Source: Manis javanica (lineage: Eukaryota > Chordata > Mammalia > Pholidota > Manidae). Taken from it: a stretch of 64,000 nucleotides of DNA. Location of the stretch: contig NC_133170.1 of the NCBI RefSeq assembly GCF_040802235.1, forward strand, positions 48,245,501-48,309,500. The letters are read 5' to 3'. Under the pieces are notes generated by a model. That model was not told the origin of the DNA and searched no databases. It saw nothing but the letters and a program-made list of their open reading frames with translations. A program made the translations under genes and the position numbers. Shown one piece after another: positions 52,740 to 64,000 of this stretch; position 1 is the first letter of the stretch, and every line of letters starts with the position of its first letter.

Positions 52740-53555
52740 GACCCATATTACCAAGACTTCTGGAAGCTTTTTTGCTTCTTTTCACTTCCTTGATCTCCTT
52801 GAGTCTTCACTATGAGTCTATAAGCTCCTTCCCCACTCCATTCTCCATTGTGTTCTCCATTATCAAAGAACACAGTTTTAAAACAATGTAAATTATTATT
52901 AAATTGAACTAAAAAAGGAAAATAATGGATTATTTTCTTTTTGGTCTGAGAAAGAAATTTTAATTCATTATCTTGGTCTACCATGGAGTTCATTTTTTAA
53001 AAATAAGAGTTTGTTGTACCTACACATTTCACATGCAAACAGCTTTAAGTCTTCCCTTCATCTACTGGCAGTAGATACATGTATCTCTTGATGAAGATTC
53101 TAAGGTTATACAGCAGTTCTTTATCACATATCATTTATAAATAATTGTATGATCAGCTGCTATAAATAATGCAAGCATAAGTTTATAAAATGAAACAATG
53201 CTCGGTAATTAAAATATATATTAATTATAGATTTAATTGTTGAATAATTATGTTGATTTAGCTATACAAGTCATTTTCTCAGATTTACAGTTTTGGATAT
53301 CCTGAACTTCAGCATGTTACTTTCATGAGTGTGTGATATATATTTTTTTCTTCACCTATTTGTACAAATTGCTGAAAAATTCAAGGAAAAAAAGAAGTCC
53401 ACATACAATGAGAATGCGTATCTACTACTTTAAATAAAAGGATTTTGTTTAGTATGCTTAAAACAGCAGCGTGAGTTGTGCCTTTTATCAAACGTAGGAA
53501 AATTTTGGCCATTATACTTTACTGCATTATTCTTTCCATATCTGCTCTTCCTCCT
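52740..53555. other. Unassigned AT-rich sequence
   Basis: No recognised gene or repeat. Confidence 0.4.
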
Positions 53556-53559
53556 CTAT

Positions 53560-54620
53560 CTTTTCTTCTCCTTTCTTTCTAAAACTCAAGTTATGTTTGT
53601 GTTATAACTTTTGTTATTGTATAAGTATTGCAGTTTTATTTTTTTCTATCTTATTTTCTGTTTTTCAAATTGCATAATTTCATACTGATCTTTCACTGAG
53701 TTCAAGGATCTTTCTTATGTTGTTAATATATGACTAAAGCTATTATGGGAATTTTTTTCAAATATAGTTTTCCACAACTTCCATTTGGTTTATACTTATA
53801 ATTTCCATTTTTATTCTGAGATATCTGTTCATTCATCATGATATCATTCCTTAAAATGTTTATAAAAACTGTTTTAAAGTCCCTGTCTGCTAATTACAAC
53901 ATATGGATATTGGTTATTAATTTATATAGGCTGCCTAATCTCTCAAATATGGTTCACATTTTTTTCTGTTTTCTTAGTAGTGTTTCTAGTAATTTTTGGT
54001 TAGATTCTGGACATTGCTGATCATAAATTAACCTCATCCTAGGGCATGTCCTTATTCTAGAGCATGGTCCTTACACTTAAGATATCATTTCCCTGGAGTC
54101 TCAACTGACTGATGAGTGACGAACAAGGTCTCTTCACTTTGGCTGGGATGGAATGCCAGTGAATTCTATCATGGCAAGTCCTGTCATACTAGCTCTCAGA
54201 CCTGGAAAAGCAATCTTGACTGGACTCTGTAAAGTCTCACCATGCATATATGCAGCCCAGCCCTTGACTCAGGACTCACAGCCACTCTGCACATACACTG
54301 CTGGGGTCCCCATCAGCCTAGCTCCTTTTCTCTGGTAACATGCCATCTAAATTCCAGATGTTTCAGCAGCCTAGGTTACCAGTCTCTTCTTCAGATCAAT
54401 GGGACCACCAGTCCTGTTAGTTCTACTTTCTGCCATTGGAAAGCTGGGGTGATTTTGGAGTGATCATGAATCTCACATCCTATATTTCTCTTCTTTCAAG
54501 GATTAAAGTCTTGTCCAGCCCATTGTTCAATTTCTGAAACAATGACTTCATATATTTTTCTAATGTTATAGGGTTTTTGTTTTTGTTTTTTTGGCAAGAG
54601 GCATGTCCTGTACCAGTTAC
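53560..54620 (-). repeat. Antisense L1M ORF1/5'-region fragment
   Basis: Resembles the complement of the ORF1 start and 5' UTR of old L1M elements ('cttccatttggtttatactt' near 53778-53797, 'tttaaagtccctgtctgcta' near 53873-53892, 'gattctggacattgctgat' near 54003-54021), with a GC-richer 5' part to about 54500. No 3' half is present. Confidence 0.5.
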
Positions 54621-54624
54621 TTTG

Positions 54625-55675
54625 TCACTGTTAAAAGTTGAAGTTGCTTTCAAATGTATATTTTAAGCCAGTTTGATGTAACATTTCTGGATTAACAGTA
54701 AAATCAGATAGCACATTAGGATTTTTAAATAATCATCTAAAGAGGCAAACAAAACCTAATAATCCCTAGATCACATCACATGCCATATACATTATCAAAA
54801 TAGAGAACTCCTTTATATATTTTTTGTATAACATAGATTACATATATTTTAATAAAAACAGATTAACCTACAAATTATTTCACAATTTAATTAATCAACA
54901 TGTATTTATATGCATATAAAGATAGGAGTATGTCATGGTACCCTATATATTTGTGTGCTACATTGATATTATATCTTGTAATATTAATATCTTTCTTTTG
55001 AGAAGAAGACCTCAATTATATTGATATTTCAGCATATTGCCTCTGTATAGAGTCTACAAATTATGCCGGATTCAGGTAGAGACCTTGTCTCTTAAAAACA
55101 GGGTTCAACTTATCAAACCAATTTCTACCAAGACCTTTACCCTCAGTGAAGAAAAACTCAATAAACTATACTGCCATTAAGTTTTCTGTATTTCGATAAT
55201 ATAACAACAATCTACTGAGAATATAAATCTGTATCAAAAGAACAGAATATATCTCAGATACATAATACAAAATTTAAGTCAGAACACACCCTGCAGGGGT
55301 TTCAAAGTATTTACAATATATTTTACAAATTGTGGCTAAAAGCTTTGCACAATTCATCTTCTAGATGTAGACACATTAATGAATTTAAGTGTATTAATTT
55401 TCCTCTAGCATTTACAATTTATTATTGGCTTGGTTTGGCAGTGAGATGTTAAAAGGGGTTCAAGGTCCAAGTGAAATGATTTTTAAGTGCATTGAGAATG
55501 ATGAGTTATATTCATTTTAACATCGCCAAGTCCTTTTAAAGGCTCCACATTGTCAATGCTAAGGTTTTTAAATTAGAATTTCCTTTGATAAATGCCTCAC
55601 TGAAACACAGAAAAGACTAGGATAGGCATTTAACAAACAAGGAAATACATTAGACCAATAAACTTATGAAAAGTG
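54625..55675. other. Unassigned AT-rich sequence
   Basis: Strongly AT-rich, no feature recognised. Confidence 0.4.
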
Positions 55676-55679
55676 CAAT

Positions 55680-56495
55680 GTTTTAAACATCCCCATCAAT
55701 AACCAGGGAAATGCAAAGTAAAACTACAATGAGGTATCATTGCCTGCTCAACAGATTGGCAAAAATGTCTTAAAGTTTGATAATACCAAATGTTAGCGAA
55801 GATTTGAAGCAATAGTAAATTCTCATACACTCATCAGGGAGTGTAAATTGGTAATCATCACCTTGGAAAGTTATTGAGCATTTTTTCAATGAAGTTGACT
55901 CTCTACATCCCCCCCAAAACCTTGCAAATCCACTTAAAGTACATACTATTGGATAAGTGGTGGGTATTAACATCAGGATACATAAACAAGAAGTTATAGC
56001 CACACTGTTTTGCAAAAGGCAAAAAGGAATAATTCATTATCTGTCATAGCGTAATGGATGAGAGAATTGTGTTATAGTCGTATATTGTAATACTATACTA
56101 AAAAGTAACAAAAAATCAACAATTATTCAAAATAACGTGTATAAATCTCACAAACATAATAGTAAAAGAAAGCGGTCTTAATATATGTTGTATATTTAAA
56201 ATCATATACAATTCAAAAGAGTTTAACCAAACTACATTATTTAAGAATGCATGCATAAGTCGATAATGATAAAGATAAGCAAAAAAATGAGAACTGTAGA
56301 AGTCAAGAGAGTGGTTACTGCAGAGGGGAAGGATAAGGGCTGCAACTGGAGTGTGGTATGCTGAGTGTCTGGGTAGCTGGAAAAAAAAACCTTTTATTTC
56401 TTGACCAGAGTAATATTTACAGTGTCTGCTTTATAACTCTACATTCTTATTTTGTATAATTTTGTGAAAAAATGTTTCACAATAAAAATTAGATG
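55680..56495 (+). repeat. Sense L1M ORF2 3' end and 3' UTR
   Basis: 'agggaaatgcaaagtaaaac' (55707-55726), 'tacaatgaggtatcattgcc' (55726-55745) and 'tcagggagtgtaaattggta' (55835-55854) mark the end of L1 ORF2. Decayed 3' UTR with 'gagtggttactgcagagggg' (56308-56327) runs to about 56495. Every frame is broken. Confidence 0.75.
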
Positions 56496-56499
56496 TATT

Positions 56500-57639
56500 C
56501 ATAAGATTCTATATAAATGATTAGAAACAGAAGAAAAGGAAGAGAATAGATAAAATAGCATTAAAAAGTAGTTAATGCTTTTGTCTGTAAGTAGAATAAA
56601 ACTTAATTAAAAATAATTGAAGCAGTACCTTGTATTATTCTATAAAATAAGACATCCAGAAATCAGATGGCTCCAGGTTAGGATAATAGGGGCCCAGCAA
56701 TATCATCAAGCTTTCTTTCATCTTTCCGCTCTGCATTTTTCCATCATATTATACTATCTGATTGCTATAGGATGGTTGTCACAACGCAGAACAGTGTATG
56801 CCTCTTTTCATTAGTGAAAAGAACCTTTCTCCAGGCCTATACACATATACACACACACACATTCCTGACTCATTGACTGAAATTCCATCCCAGTTCAGGA
56901 AAGCGGTCACTATGATTAACTTAAACCAGCTGTGTTTTACTCTCTTACCTCCCCTGAAACACAGTTGTGGGAATGAGTGCAGATAACTGAATAAAATATA
57001 AAATTGTGGGTCTGTTTGATAGCAGAAAGAAATGTGAATGTTGTCTGCCATAAACTAAAATATATAGAAAACTTCCCTAAAAAGTAGAAACTCCTAAGCA
57101 TTGGAATCAAAGCATTCTTAAGGTACTAATCACCACTACAGAAAATGGCCCATACCTAAGCATTTCCTTACATACTTTTTCAATCAAAAAATTAAATTTC
57201 CAGCAGATAAATACCATATTACCCAAAGAGGAATCACAATGAAATTATATCAGTATCCAAAGGCTAGAAAAACAGCAGGAACCTCTATAGAATTTCTAGG
57301 AGAAGTACTCTTTGTAATCATATTGTTTCCTCGTTAGGCTATTGTTTATAGCCTAATTTATAGACAACAAAAGATACTGTCAGACATGCATGGATTAATC
57401 AATGTTATCACCTCAAGAAACTTGCTGAAAAAAAAAATGCCTGAAAAGAATATTCCCGGTTTTCTAGTCATGAAGGAGTAAATCCAATAAAAAAACTCAA
57501 GAACTGGGAAGTTGTACTCAAAATGGCCTTGATCAGTGAAATTTAAAATTGAGACTTAGTACTTTCCAGGAACTAGGAGGGACTCTATGCATATTAGTCA
57601 TTTCAATAATTGTTAATATGATTTTATAATTTGGCAGGG
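56500..57639. other. Unassigned
   Basis: No recognised gene or repeat. A short CACACA run lies near 56847-56861. Confidence 0.4.
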
Positions 57640-57935
57640 GAGTGGGGAATCCTGGATTAAATACCTTTGAAACTGAACTCAGTCAAAGGTAGAAATAAAG
57701 TGGGAGAAGCCTGTTTATTTCTTACAAGCAGTTGTCTCGCGTCTCTTGCAACCCAGCTGCAGAAGAAGGGATCCCACCCAATGTCTCTGGTCTAGATATG
57801 CCTTGCGCTCCCCCTTGTATTAACGAATCAATATGGAGATAGACTACTACTCTCCACCCCTTGGAAACACCTGTTGATATGGAGATACACTAAGCTCAGG
57901 CAAAATTCTGGAAATACTTCAATTTTACCCACAGA
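57640..57935 (-). mobile_element. Possible minus-strand retroviral LTR fragment
   Basis: On the minus strand this reads like the 3' part of an LTR: GC-richer body (57740-57900), a polyadenylation-type AATAAA (complement at about 57715-57720) and a CT-rich segment after it. It differs in composition from its AT-rich neighbours. I see no flanking duplication and cannot name the family. Confidence 0.35.
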
Positions 57936-57949
57936 TTTTTAAAGCAAAC

Positions 57950-59060
57950 TTATTTTAAAAACAGTTTTAGACTTAGAGATATGTCACACATTTCCCCCAT
58001 AATTAACATTTTATGTTAGTACGGTACATTCAGTACGATTAATGATCCAATATTGACACATTATTGTTAACTGAAGTCCATGCTTTATTCAGATTGACCT
58101 CATTTTAACCTAACATCCTTTTCTGTTCCAGGCTGCGAGACTGCACTGAGTTGTCATTCTCTGTAGCTCCTCTTGGTTGTGGCAGTTACTCAGACCTCCA
58201 CTGTTTTTAATGACTAAAAGTTGGGAGGAATGCCCCTCAATTGTAATTTGTTACTTTTCTCTTGGTTAGACTGTGGCTATGAATTTTAGGGAAGAACACA
58301 GAGGCAAAGTGCTGCTCTCATCACATCGTATCAAGGTCATCTACTATCAATATAACTTATGATTATTTATATTCACCTTGATTGCTTGGCTGAGGTAGTG
58401 TTTGTCAGACTGTATAGTAACTTTTTTTCACCCCTTTTCATAGTGGTTTGGAAGGCAGTCACTATGAGTAGTCCACCTTTTAGATGGGGACTTAATACTC
58501 CTTAAGGAGAGAGCGTCTACATAAATTATTTAGAGTTCTTCTACTACATGGGAGCTTTGTCTCTTCTTCCATTTGTTTATTAATTTAATCATTTGTTTAT
58601 ACTTGCATGGACATATTATTTTGGATATTTATTTTTGGTTATAATCCAATACTTAATTTTATTGTTCAAGTTGCTCTAGCTTTTGCCTTTGGTTTTCCTT
58701 GTCCTTTGCCATACCCCAAACACTGAGGACTTTTTTTGTGTTTCTAGCATTTCCTTACTTTTTGGCATTACAAGATGTTGCAAGCTCACCTTCTATATTT
58801 TCTGCCCCAATCCTAGAATTGCCCATTTCTTGAAGAAGCCCTGGTATTCCATTTGGATAATGGTGTTAGAAACCATGATCTAAGTGCTAAGTGTGCTCAT
58901 TTGCTACTGGGTGGCTTTGCTTCCAGGCTCATTCAACTGAAAGAACAAGATATGCATGGGTATGCTAATTAGCATATATTAACATTTCTAAATCTAACCA
59001 TCTCTTTATATATATATTAAGTGTAAGTTTATGCAGATGTCTTCCACTCTAATCCATTAC
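57950..59060 (-). repeat. Antisense L1M 3' UTR
   Basis: The complement of the 3' UTR family seen at 100-725: 'aacatccttttctgttccag' (58111-58130), 'gagttgtcattctctgtagc' (58149-58168), 'gacatattattttggatatt' (58611-58630) and 'agaaaccatgatctaagtgc' (58869-58888). It parallels 3665-4300, so these are related elements. Confidence 0.7.
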
Positions 59061-60889
59061 TTCAGGAATCACTCAAGCCCCCTCTTCTTGCTTATCTGTA
59101 ACCTCCCACTCCAGCAGGGAGAAACCTGGCTCCCATGATCTGCTACCCATTTATTCAATTGCTTAATTCCAGTATGCATATATAGCAGTATCAGAATTGT
59201 TAACCTGTATCCCATTAATATGATTTTAACATTGATGCAGATGTTAAATGTATTTCTTGGAAGAGCACTTACAGAATTCAAAAAGTAATAACAATGTATG
59301 TCTATCTCATATTTCTTTAATTTCTTTTTTTATTTGTGATACTTTGGATGGAGATAGTAAAGGAGTACAAAGTTATCTCTCAAAATTATCATCTCTCTCT
59401 TTAATAAAGATGTTTAATTCCTGATAAAGATAATGAAATATAGGTTTAAAGGTCATTTAGTAATGTAGAATAAAAATCTCTCACTCATTTTTATTTCTAA
59501 ATCCCTAGAGAGAAAGAGGGAGGCAATACTCAATCCTTTTAGTGAAGAATAGGAATTAAAAAATAAGAACAAGATTTGAATTCTAAAACTGTCTTTGCCA
59601 CAAATTAATAAATAAAGTTGCAATTAAAATCTACAAAGGACTTTTTTTTTACAATTTACAATTATGATTTTAAAATTCAGCTAAAATAAAAACTCATTAT
59701 AATTGGGAATATAAGGGAAAAATATGTATCATCTTGGAATATGTCAAATATGAAGAATTACCACCATTGTCTATGTAAGACTTTATACACTCTGGAACCA
59801 TGGTGCTGTATCCACAGTGAGCAGGGAGGGCCATGCCTTGTTCATATTTGTAATAGCAGCCCAGGTATGCAGTGAGTATACTTGGTATTCAATTTAACTC
59901 TGAGTGTTAAATTGAAGATGACCTTCCTTCACTTTAAGCAAGGGTGCATGATTTAATCATAGCTTTATGTAAAATCAAGGTAATTGTCCTTTTGGATGTA
60001 ATGTTGCAAAAAACATATATAGTTTAGAATCACTGGAGATTTGTGATGGAATCTTATTACATTTAAAAATCCAAATAGGAAAGTGTTTATAACTTAGAAG
60101 TGATTATTAACGTTAAACTAGAATTTACTCCTGGGATGCTTTAAATTTGTGAATACCGTAAGTGCATTTCTGTGTCTGTGTTGATTTTACAGATCATTAA
60201 ATACTTCACAAGGAGACTTGATTTGGTTGTAAGCAGATGTCTGATAAACAGAGAAGGAAATAGGGAAAATAGTTCTTAAAGTTAAAGCATCAGGGTTTGA
60301 ATGTGGCTTTCTGAAACTAAAGTTAAATCGCCTCTGTATTGGAATAGAAATGTGCAATATGATTGGTATATAACTTAGAAATTTGACAAGACAAATATTT
60401 GCAGATATGTCTTTTTGTATTAAATTTCAACCATTTCTTAAAGGCTAAAAATAGAATAAGATCTTTTTCTGTGCTAACTAGATCTTTGGATATTTTATAC
60501 ATACAGACACTTAATTTTAATACCTCCAATTTGGGATATTATCTATGCGTTTTTTAAATTGAGCTTCTTAATAATTTATGTATAATTGTAATGTGAGTTT
60601 ACATCTGAAATTCATTTTACACCTTATATCATTGTAAATTTGTATTACCTATTGTATTTTAACTGTTTAGCATATGTTAAATATTCTCAATCTGTCCAAA
60701 AATTCTCAAAACTGTCCAAAAATTTCATGAACAGTTGTTTTATGTACTTTAATGTCAGTCAGATCTTCTTAATGTAAATGATTTCATGAAGGTATATCTG
60801 ATTGAATTCTAAACATTCTTTTCTGAAAATTATAGTGCTATCGCCTCTGAATTCCTTCCATCATCTGTGTGTCTGCTACTCCCTCTGAC
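59061..60889. other. Unassigned AT-rich sequence
   Basis: No recognised gene or repeat. A tandem-like 'ctgtccaaaaatt' word occurs twice near 60692-60724. Confidence 0.4.
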
Positions 60890-60894
60890 TAGAA

Positions 60895-61075
60895 CAGTGC
60901 TACTCAAAGTGTGATGGACCAGCAGCATCAGCATCTTCTGTGCTTGTTAGAAATGTGAATTACTAGGAGCCACCCTAAACTCACTGTATTGGACACTCTG
61001 GAGTGGGGTCCAGGTGTTTGTATTATCACAACTTTCTAGGCAATTATGATGCATGTTAAAGTTTGAAAAACGCTG
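60895..61075. mobile_element. MER5-like hAT DNA transposon remnant
   Basis: 'cagtgctactcaaagtgtga' (60895-60914), 'gaccagcagcatcagcatct' (60917-60936) and, at the far end, 'gatgcatgttaaagtttgaa' (61049-61068) occur in the full MER5 order. The inverted ends are still partly visible. Confidence 0.75.
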
Positions 61076-61079
61076 GCTT

Positions 61080-61178
61080 TTTGTGTGTCTGGCTCTTTCC
61101 CAAGATTCGTGTCTCAGCATAAATGTCACCTCCTGAGAAGAAGTCATCCCTGACAATCACATAAAAGAAAGCCATCTC
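61080..61178 (+). repeat. L2 fragment, interrupted by an L1
   Basis: 'cataaatgtcacctcctgag' (61118-61137) and 'agaagtcatccctgacaatc' (61139-61158) fit the L2 3' region. It appears to resume after the L1 insertion at about 62062. Confidence 0.65.
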
Positions 61179-62046
61179 TATGTGAAAAGATGCTCCATGT
61201 TGCTGAATGTCAGAGAAATGCAAATCCAAACCACAGTGAGATATCACCTCGCAGCAGTCAGAATGGCCACTAACCAAAATACAAGAAATAACAAGTAGTG
61301 GCGAGGATATGGAGAAAAGGAAACCCTCCTACACTGTTGCTAGGAATGTCAGTTGGTGCAGCCACTGTGGAAAGCAGTATGGAGCATCCTCAAAAAACTA
61401 AAAATAGAAATACCATTTGACCCAGTAAGTCCACTTCTAGGTATTTACCCAAAGAAAACAAAATCCCTCATTTGAAAAGATAACTGCACCCCTATGATTA
61501 TTGCCACATTATTTATAATAGTCAAGTTACTATACAAAACAACCTATGTGTCCATCAATAGATGAATGGATAAAGAAGATATGGTACATATACACAGTGG
61601 GATATTTCGGCCATAAAAGAGAAATCCTGCTATTTGCAAGCACATGGATGGATCTAGAGGGTATTATGTTCAGTGAAATAAGCCAGGTGTAGAAAGACAA
61701 ATACCATATGATTTTACTTATTTATGGAATCTAAAAACAATACAAAATGAACAAAATAGCAGTAAACTCAGAGACACTGAGAAGAGACTGGTGGTTACCA
61801 TGGGGGAGGGTTACGGTGGGCTGGTGACGGGGATAAAGGGACACAAAAATTCCCAATCATAATATGAGTTAGTCACACGAATATGGAGAATATAATCAGT
61901 GATTCTGTAACATCTTCCTATGTTGACAGATAGTATCTGTGCTAGTGGGGGTGAGGATTTAATAATGTGTGTAACTGTTGAAACACTGTGTTGTGTACTT
62001 GAAACCAAGATAAGATTATATATCAATGATACTTCAGTAAAAAAAG
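61179..62046 (+). mobile_element. 5'-truncated L1 3' end with target-site duplication
   Basis: Sense L1 from the ORF2 C-terminal region through the 3' UTR to 'tatatcaatgatacttcagt' (62021-62040) and an A-rich tail. The flank 61164-61178 ('aaagaaagccatctc') is repeated at 62047-62061 with one mismatch, a 15-bp target-site duplication. Frames are broken, including the 3' UTR G-rich segment near 61801-61840. Older than the 29738 element. Confidence 0.85.
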
Positions 62047-62069
62047 AAAGAAAACCATCTCAATCATTT

Positions 62070-62440
62070 CTCTTTGTTTGATAATTAAAAATTTTTGAAA
62101 TAATTTCAGATTTACAGAAAAGCTGCTACAATACAGAAAATCCCTATGTACACTCAGGTTCTCCAATAGTTAATATTTCACTATTTTTGCTTTATCATTT
62201 TACATGCACACACACACACATATACACATAAACATTTGAGAGTAAGGTGTACACATACTCCTCCTCTCTCCATAAATACTCGGTGTGTATTTCCTAAACA
62301 CAAGGCCAATCTCTTTCATAACTACAGTATAATTATGAAAATCAAGAAATTAATATTGGTACTACTACTTAATCGATAGGTCTAATTGTGTCTTCATTTG
62401 TTCAATATCATATCCTATAAAGCAAAAAATGAAAAAGTCT
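62070..62440 (-). repeat. Antisense L1M 3' UTR remnant
   Basis: 'gaaataatttcagatttaca' (62097-62116), 'aaagctgctacaatacagaa' (62119-62138) and 'aaatcaagaaattaatattg' (62339-62358) match the antisense L1M 3' UTR pattern. Includes a CACACA run near 62207-62220. Confidence 0.6.
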
Positions 62441-62444
62441 ATTT

Positions 62445-62985
62445 ATAAATGATTTCATGAAGAAATTGTAATAAATATTGTGCTCTCTGTTTTCATTGAT
62501 AATTAATACAAGGATAGCCAAGAAGAGAACTGTTTCTTTATTAGCTATAAAGCTATTATAAAAAACACAGTCCACCAGGAAAATATTTGTATCTTTTAAA
62601 AAGTTTTCTTCCTTCATGGCCTCTTTGCCATGTCAGGAAGCTCAAAACTAACTTCGTGGCTTAGTAATTATAACATCGGCTTTCTCTGGTTTTTCATAGT
62701 GTCGATATTATATTTCTATTTTAACAGTAATTATTTATCTCTGCATTCTCTTGGGCACTAGCTCGAACACAGAAGCAAAGAAACAAATAATAACATACAA
62801 ATATAACAAATGATAAAATCTCTAAGATTCTATATATTCTCATTCTTTAAGTTAGAAAAATACCGAATTCTAAGAATTGTTTTGTATTTTTAAAATCATT
62901 CCTAAATATTTATTGGGATTTGAAATAACCAGTGTGTCCTTTAAAATTACCTAGAAAATGAACATATATAAAAATGATCAAACAA
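62445..62985. other. Unassigned AT-rich sequence
   Basis: Nothing recognised. Confidence 0.4.
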
Positions 62986-62989
62986 TTTA

Positions 62990-63450
62990 ATATGTGGACT
63001 GTGTTACATATCATTTGCTGCATAAGACATTGCTGCAAAACTTCGCAGCAGAAACAAAAACATTACCTCACACCATTTCTGAGGATCTAGAATCCAGAGC
63101 AGATGAGTAGTAGTTCTGGCTACAATCGCAGCCAAGGCTGTGGTCATCTCACAAAGTCCAGGCTGGAGAGTCCTTTTCCACATCTATTCCAGTGGTTGCA
63201 GACAGGCCTTAGTTGCTCTGTCCATCGACCAGGGGTCTCAGCTCTCACTACATGAGCCTCTCTAGTGGGCTGCTCATGACACAGCAGCTTGTTCTACCAC
63301 AGAGATGAAGACCCAGAGACCAAGACAGGAACCCCAGAGGTTTGTTAGCTGATCATGGAAGTGATGTACTGCATGCCAACTATTACCACCACTGCTGTCT
63401 AATGTTAGAACATTTTCATCGCCCAAGAAGAAGAAACCTTGAAAAACTTA
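62990..63450. repeat. Interspersed repeat, family unresolved
   Basis: The order 'tgctgcataagacattgctg', 'tctgaggatctagaatccag', 'gctgtggtcatctcacaaag' and 'gtgggctgctcatgacacag' resembles a common mammalian LTR or MER repeat that I cannot name reliably. Confidence 0.45.
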
Positions 63451-63454
63451 GGCT

Positions 63455-64000
63455 CAGAGAAAGACACTGTCAAGAGAATGAAAAGACAAGCCACAGACTG
63501 GAAGAAAATATTTGCAAAAGGCGTATCTGATATTCAAAACATACAAAGAATTCTTAAAACTCAATGGTGAGAAAATAAGAATGGGCAAAAGATCTGAAGA
63601 GACTTCTCGCCAAAGAAGATGTACAGACGCCAAAGAAGCATATGAAAAAGCTGTACATCTTAGGTCATCAGGGAAATGCGAATGAGAATGAGATACAGTT
63701 ACACACTTATAGAATGTCTTAAACCTGGACCACTGACAACACCCAATCCTGGTGAGAATGTGGAGCAAAAGGGAGTCTGGTATTTTGCTGATGGGAATGC
63801 AAGATGGTACAGCCACTTTGGAAGACAGTTTGACAATTTCTTACAAAACCAAGTGTACTCTCACCATGAAATCAAGGAATCATGCTCCTTGGTATTTACC
63901 CAAAGGAGTCAAAAACTTATGTGCACACAACCCTGCAGCTTTATTCGTAATTGCCAAACTTGGGAGCAACCAAGATGCCCTTTAGAAGGTGAGAGGTTAA
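63455..64000 (+). repeat. Sense L1M ORF2 3' fragment running off the window
   Basis: 'ggaagaaaatatttgcaaaa' (63500-63519), 'aaagatctgaagagacttct' (63588-63607), 'tcatcagggaaatgcgaatg' (63665-63684) and 'gatgggaatgcaagatggta' (63790-63809) follow the order of the C-terminal part of L1 ORF2. Diverged, frames broken, and it continues past 64000. Confidence 0.75.

Noticed and set aside
63454..63816. A 120-codon minus-strand frame
   Set aside because: It is antisense to the decayed L1 ORF2 end.

Overview
The window looks like nuclear DNA of a placental mammal. It is AT-rich and built almost entirely from layers of interspersed repeats: sense and antisense LINE-1 of several ages, MIR, L2, MER5-type DNA transposon remnants and an MLT1-type LTR. 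I see no intact host protein-coding gene, no tRNA or rRNA gene and no CRISPR array. It is probably intergenic or deep intronic. I see no lineage-specific tRNA-derived or 7SL SINE. The young L1 has a 3' end of a style I associate with Laurasiatheria, possibly Ferae or pangolin; this species guess is tentative.

Layout. 1-3.66 kb: an old sense L1M 3' UTR, a MER5-like element and unassigned sequence. 3.66-10.9 kb: a long, old antisense L1. 10.9-23.9 kb: mostly unassigned sequence with scattered L2, MIR, MER5 and antisense L1 pieces. 23.9-25.6 kb: another antisense L1. 25.8-28.7 kb: an intronless, frameshifted processed pseudogene of cullin-3 (CUL3). 28.9-39.8 kb: old antisense L1 DNA split by a much younger sense L1 insertion.

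The key structure is that insertion (29738-38126). It holds a full-length L1 (5' UTR with two tandem units, ORF1 with one nonsense codon, ORF2 with many breaks, 3' UTR), then about 2.2 kb of non-L1 DNA carrying a decayed retroviral env transmembrane-subunit fragment, then an older L1 3' end. A perfect 15-bp target-site duplication flanks the whole 8.4-kb block, not the L1 alone. The best reading is an L1 3' transduction: the source L1 was read through past its own weak end to a downstream polyadenylation signal, and the long transcript was reinserted here.

39.8-44.3 kb: unassigned DNA, a young 55-bp tandem duplication, and MIR/L2 pieces. 44.4-49.2 kb: an apparently near full-length antisense L1 flanked by unusually long (about 100 bp) diverged direct repeats. 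49.3-64 kb: MIR, L2, an MLT1-type LTR, antisense and sense L1M fragments, a possible minus-strand LTR, a MER5-like element, and an L1 3' piece inserted into an L2 with a recognisable target-site duplication.

No genes work together here; the content records retrotransposition by L1 (itself, a cullin mRNA, and flanking DNA with a viral fossil). Repeat family names rest on recalled consensus patterns rather than a search, and boundaries of old elements are approximate.
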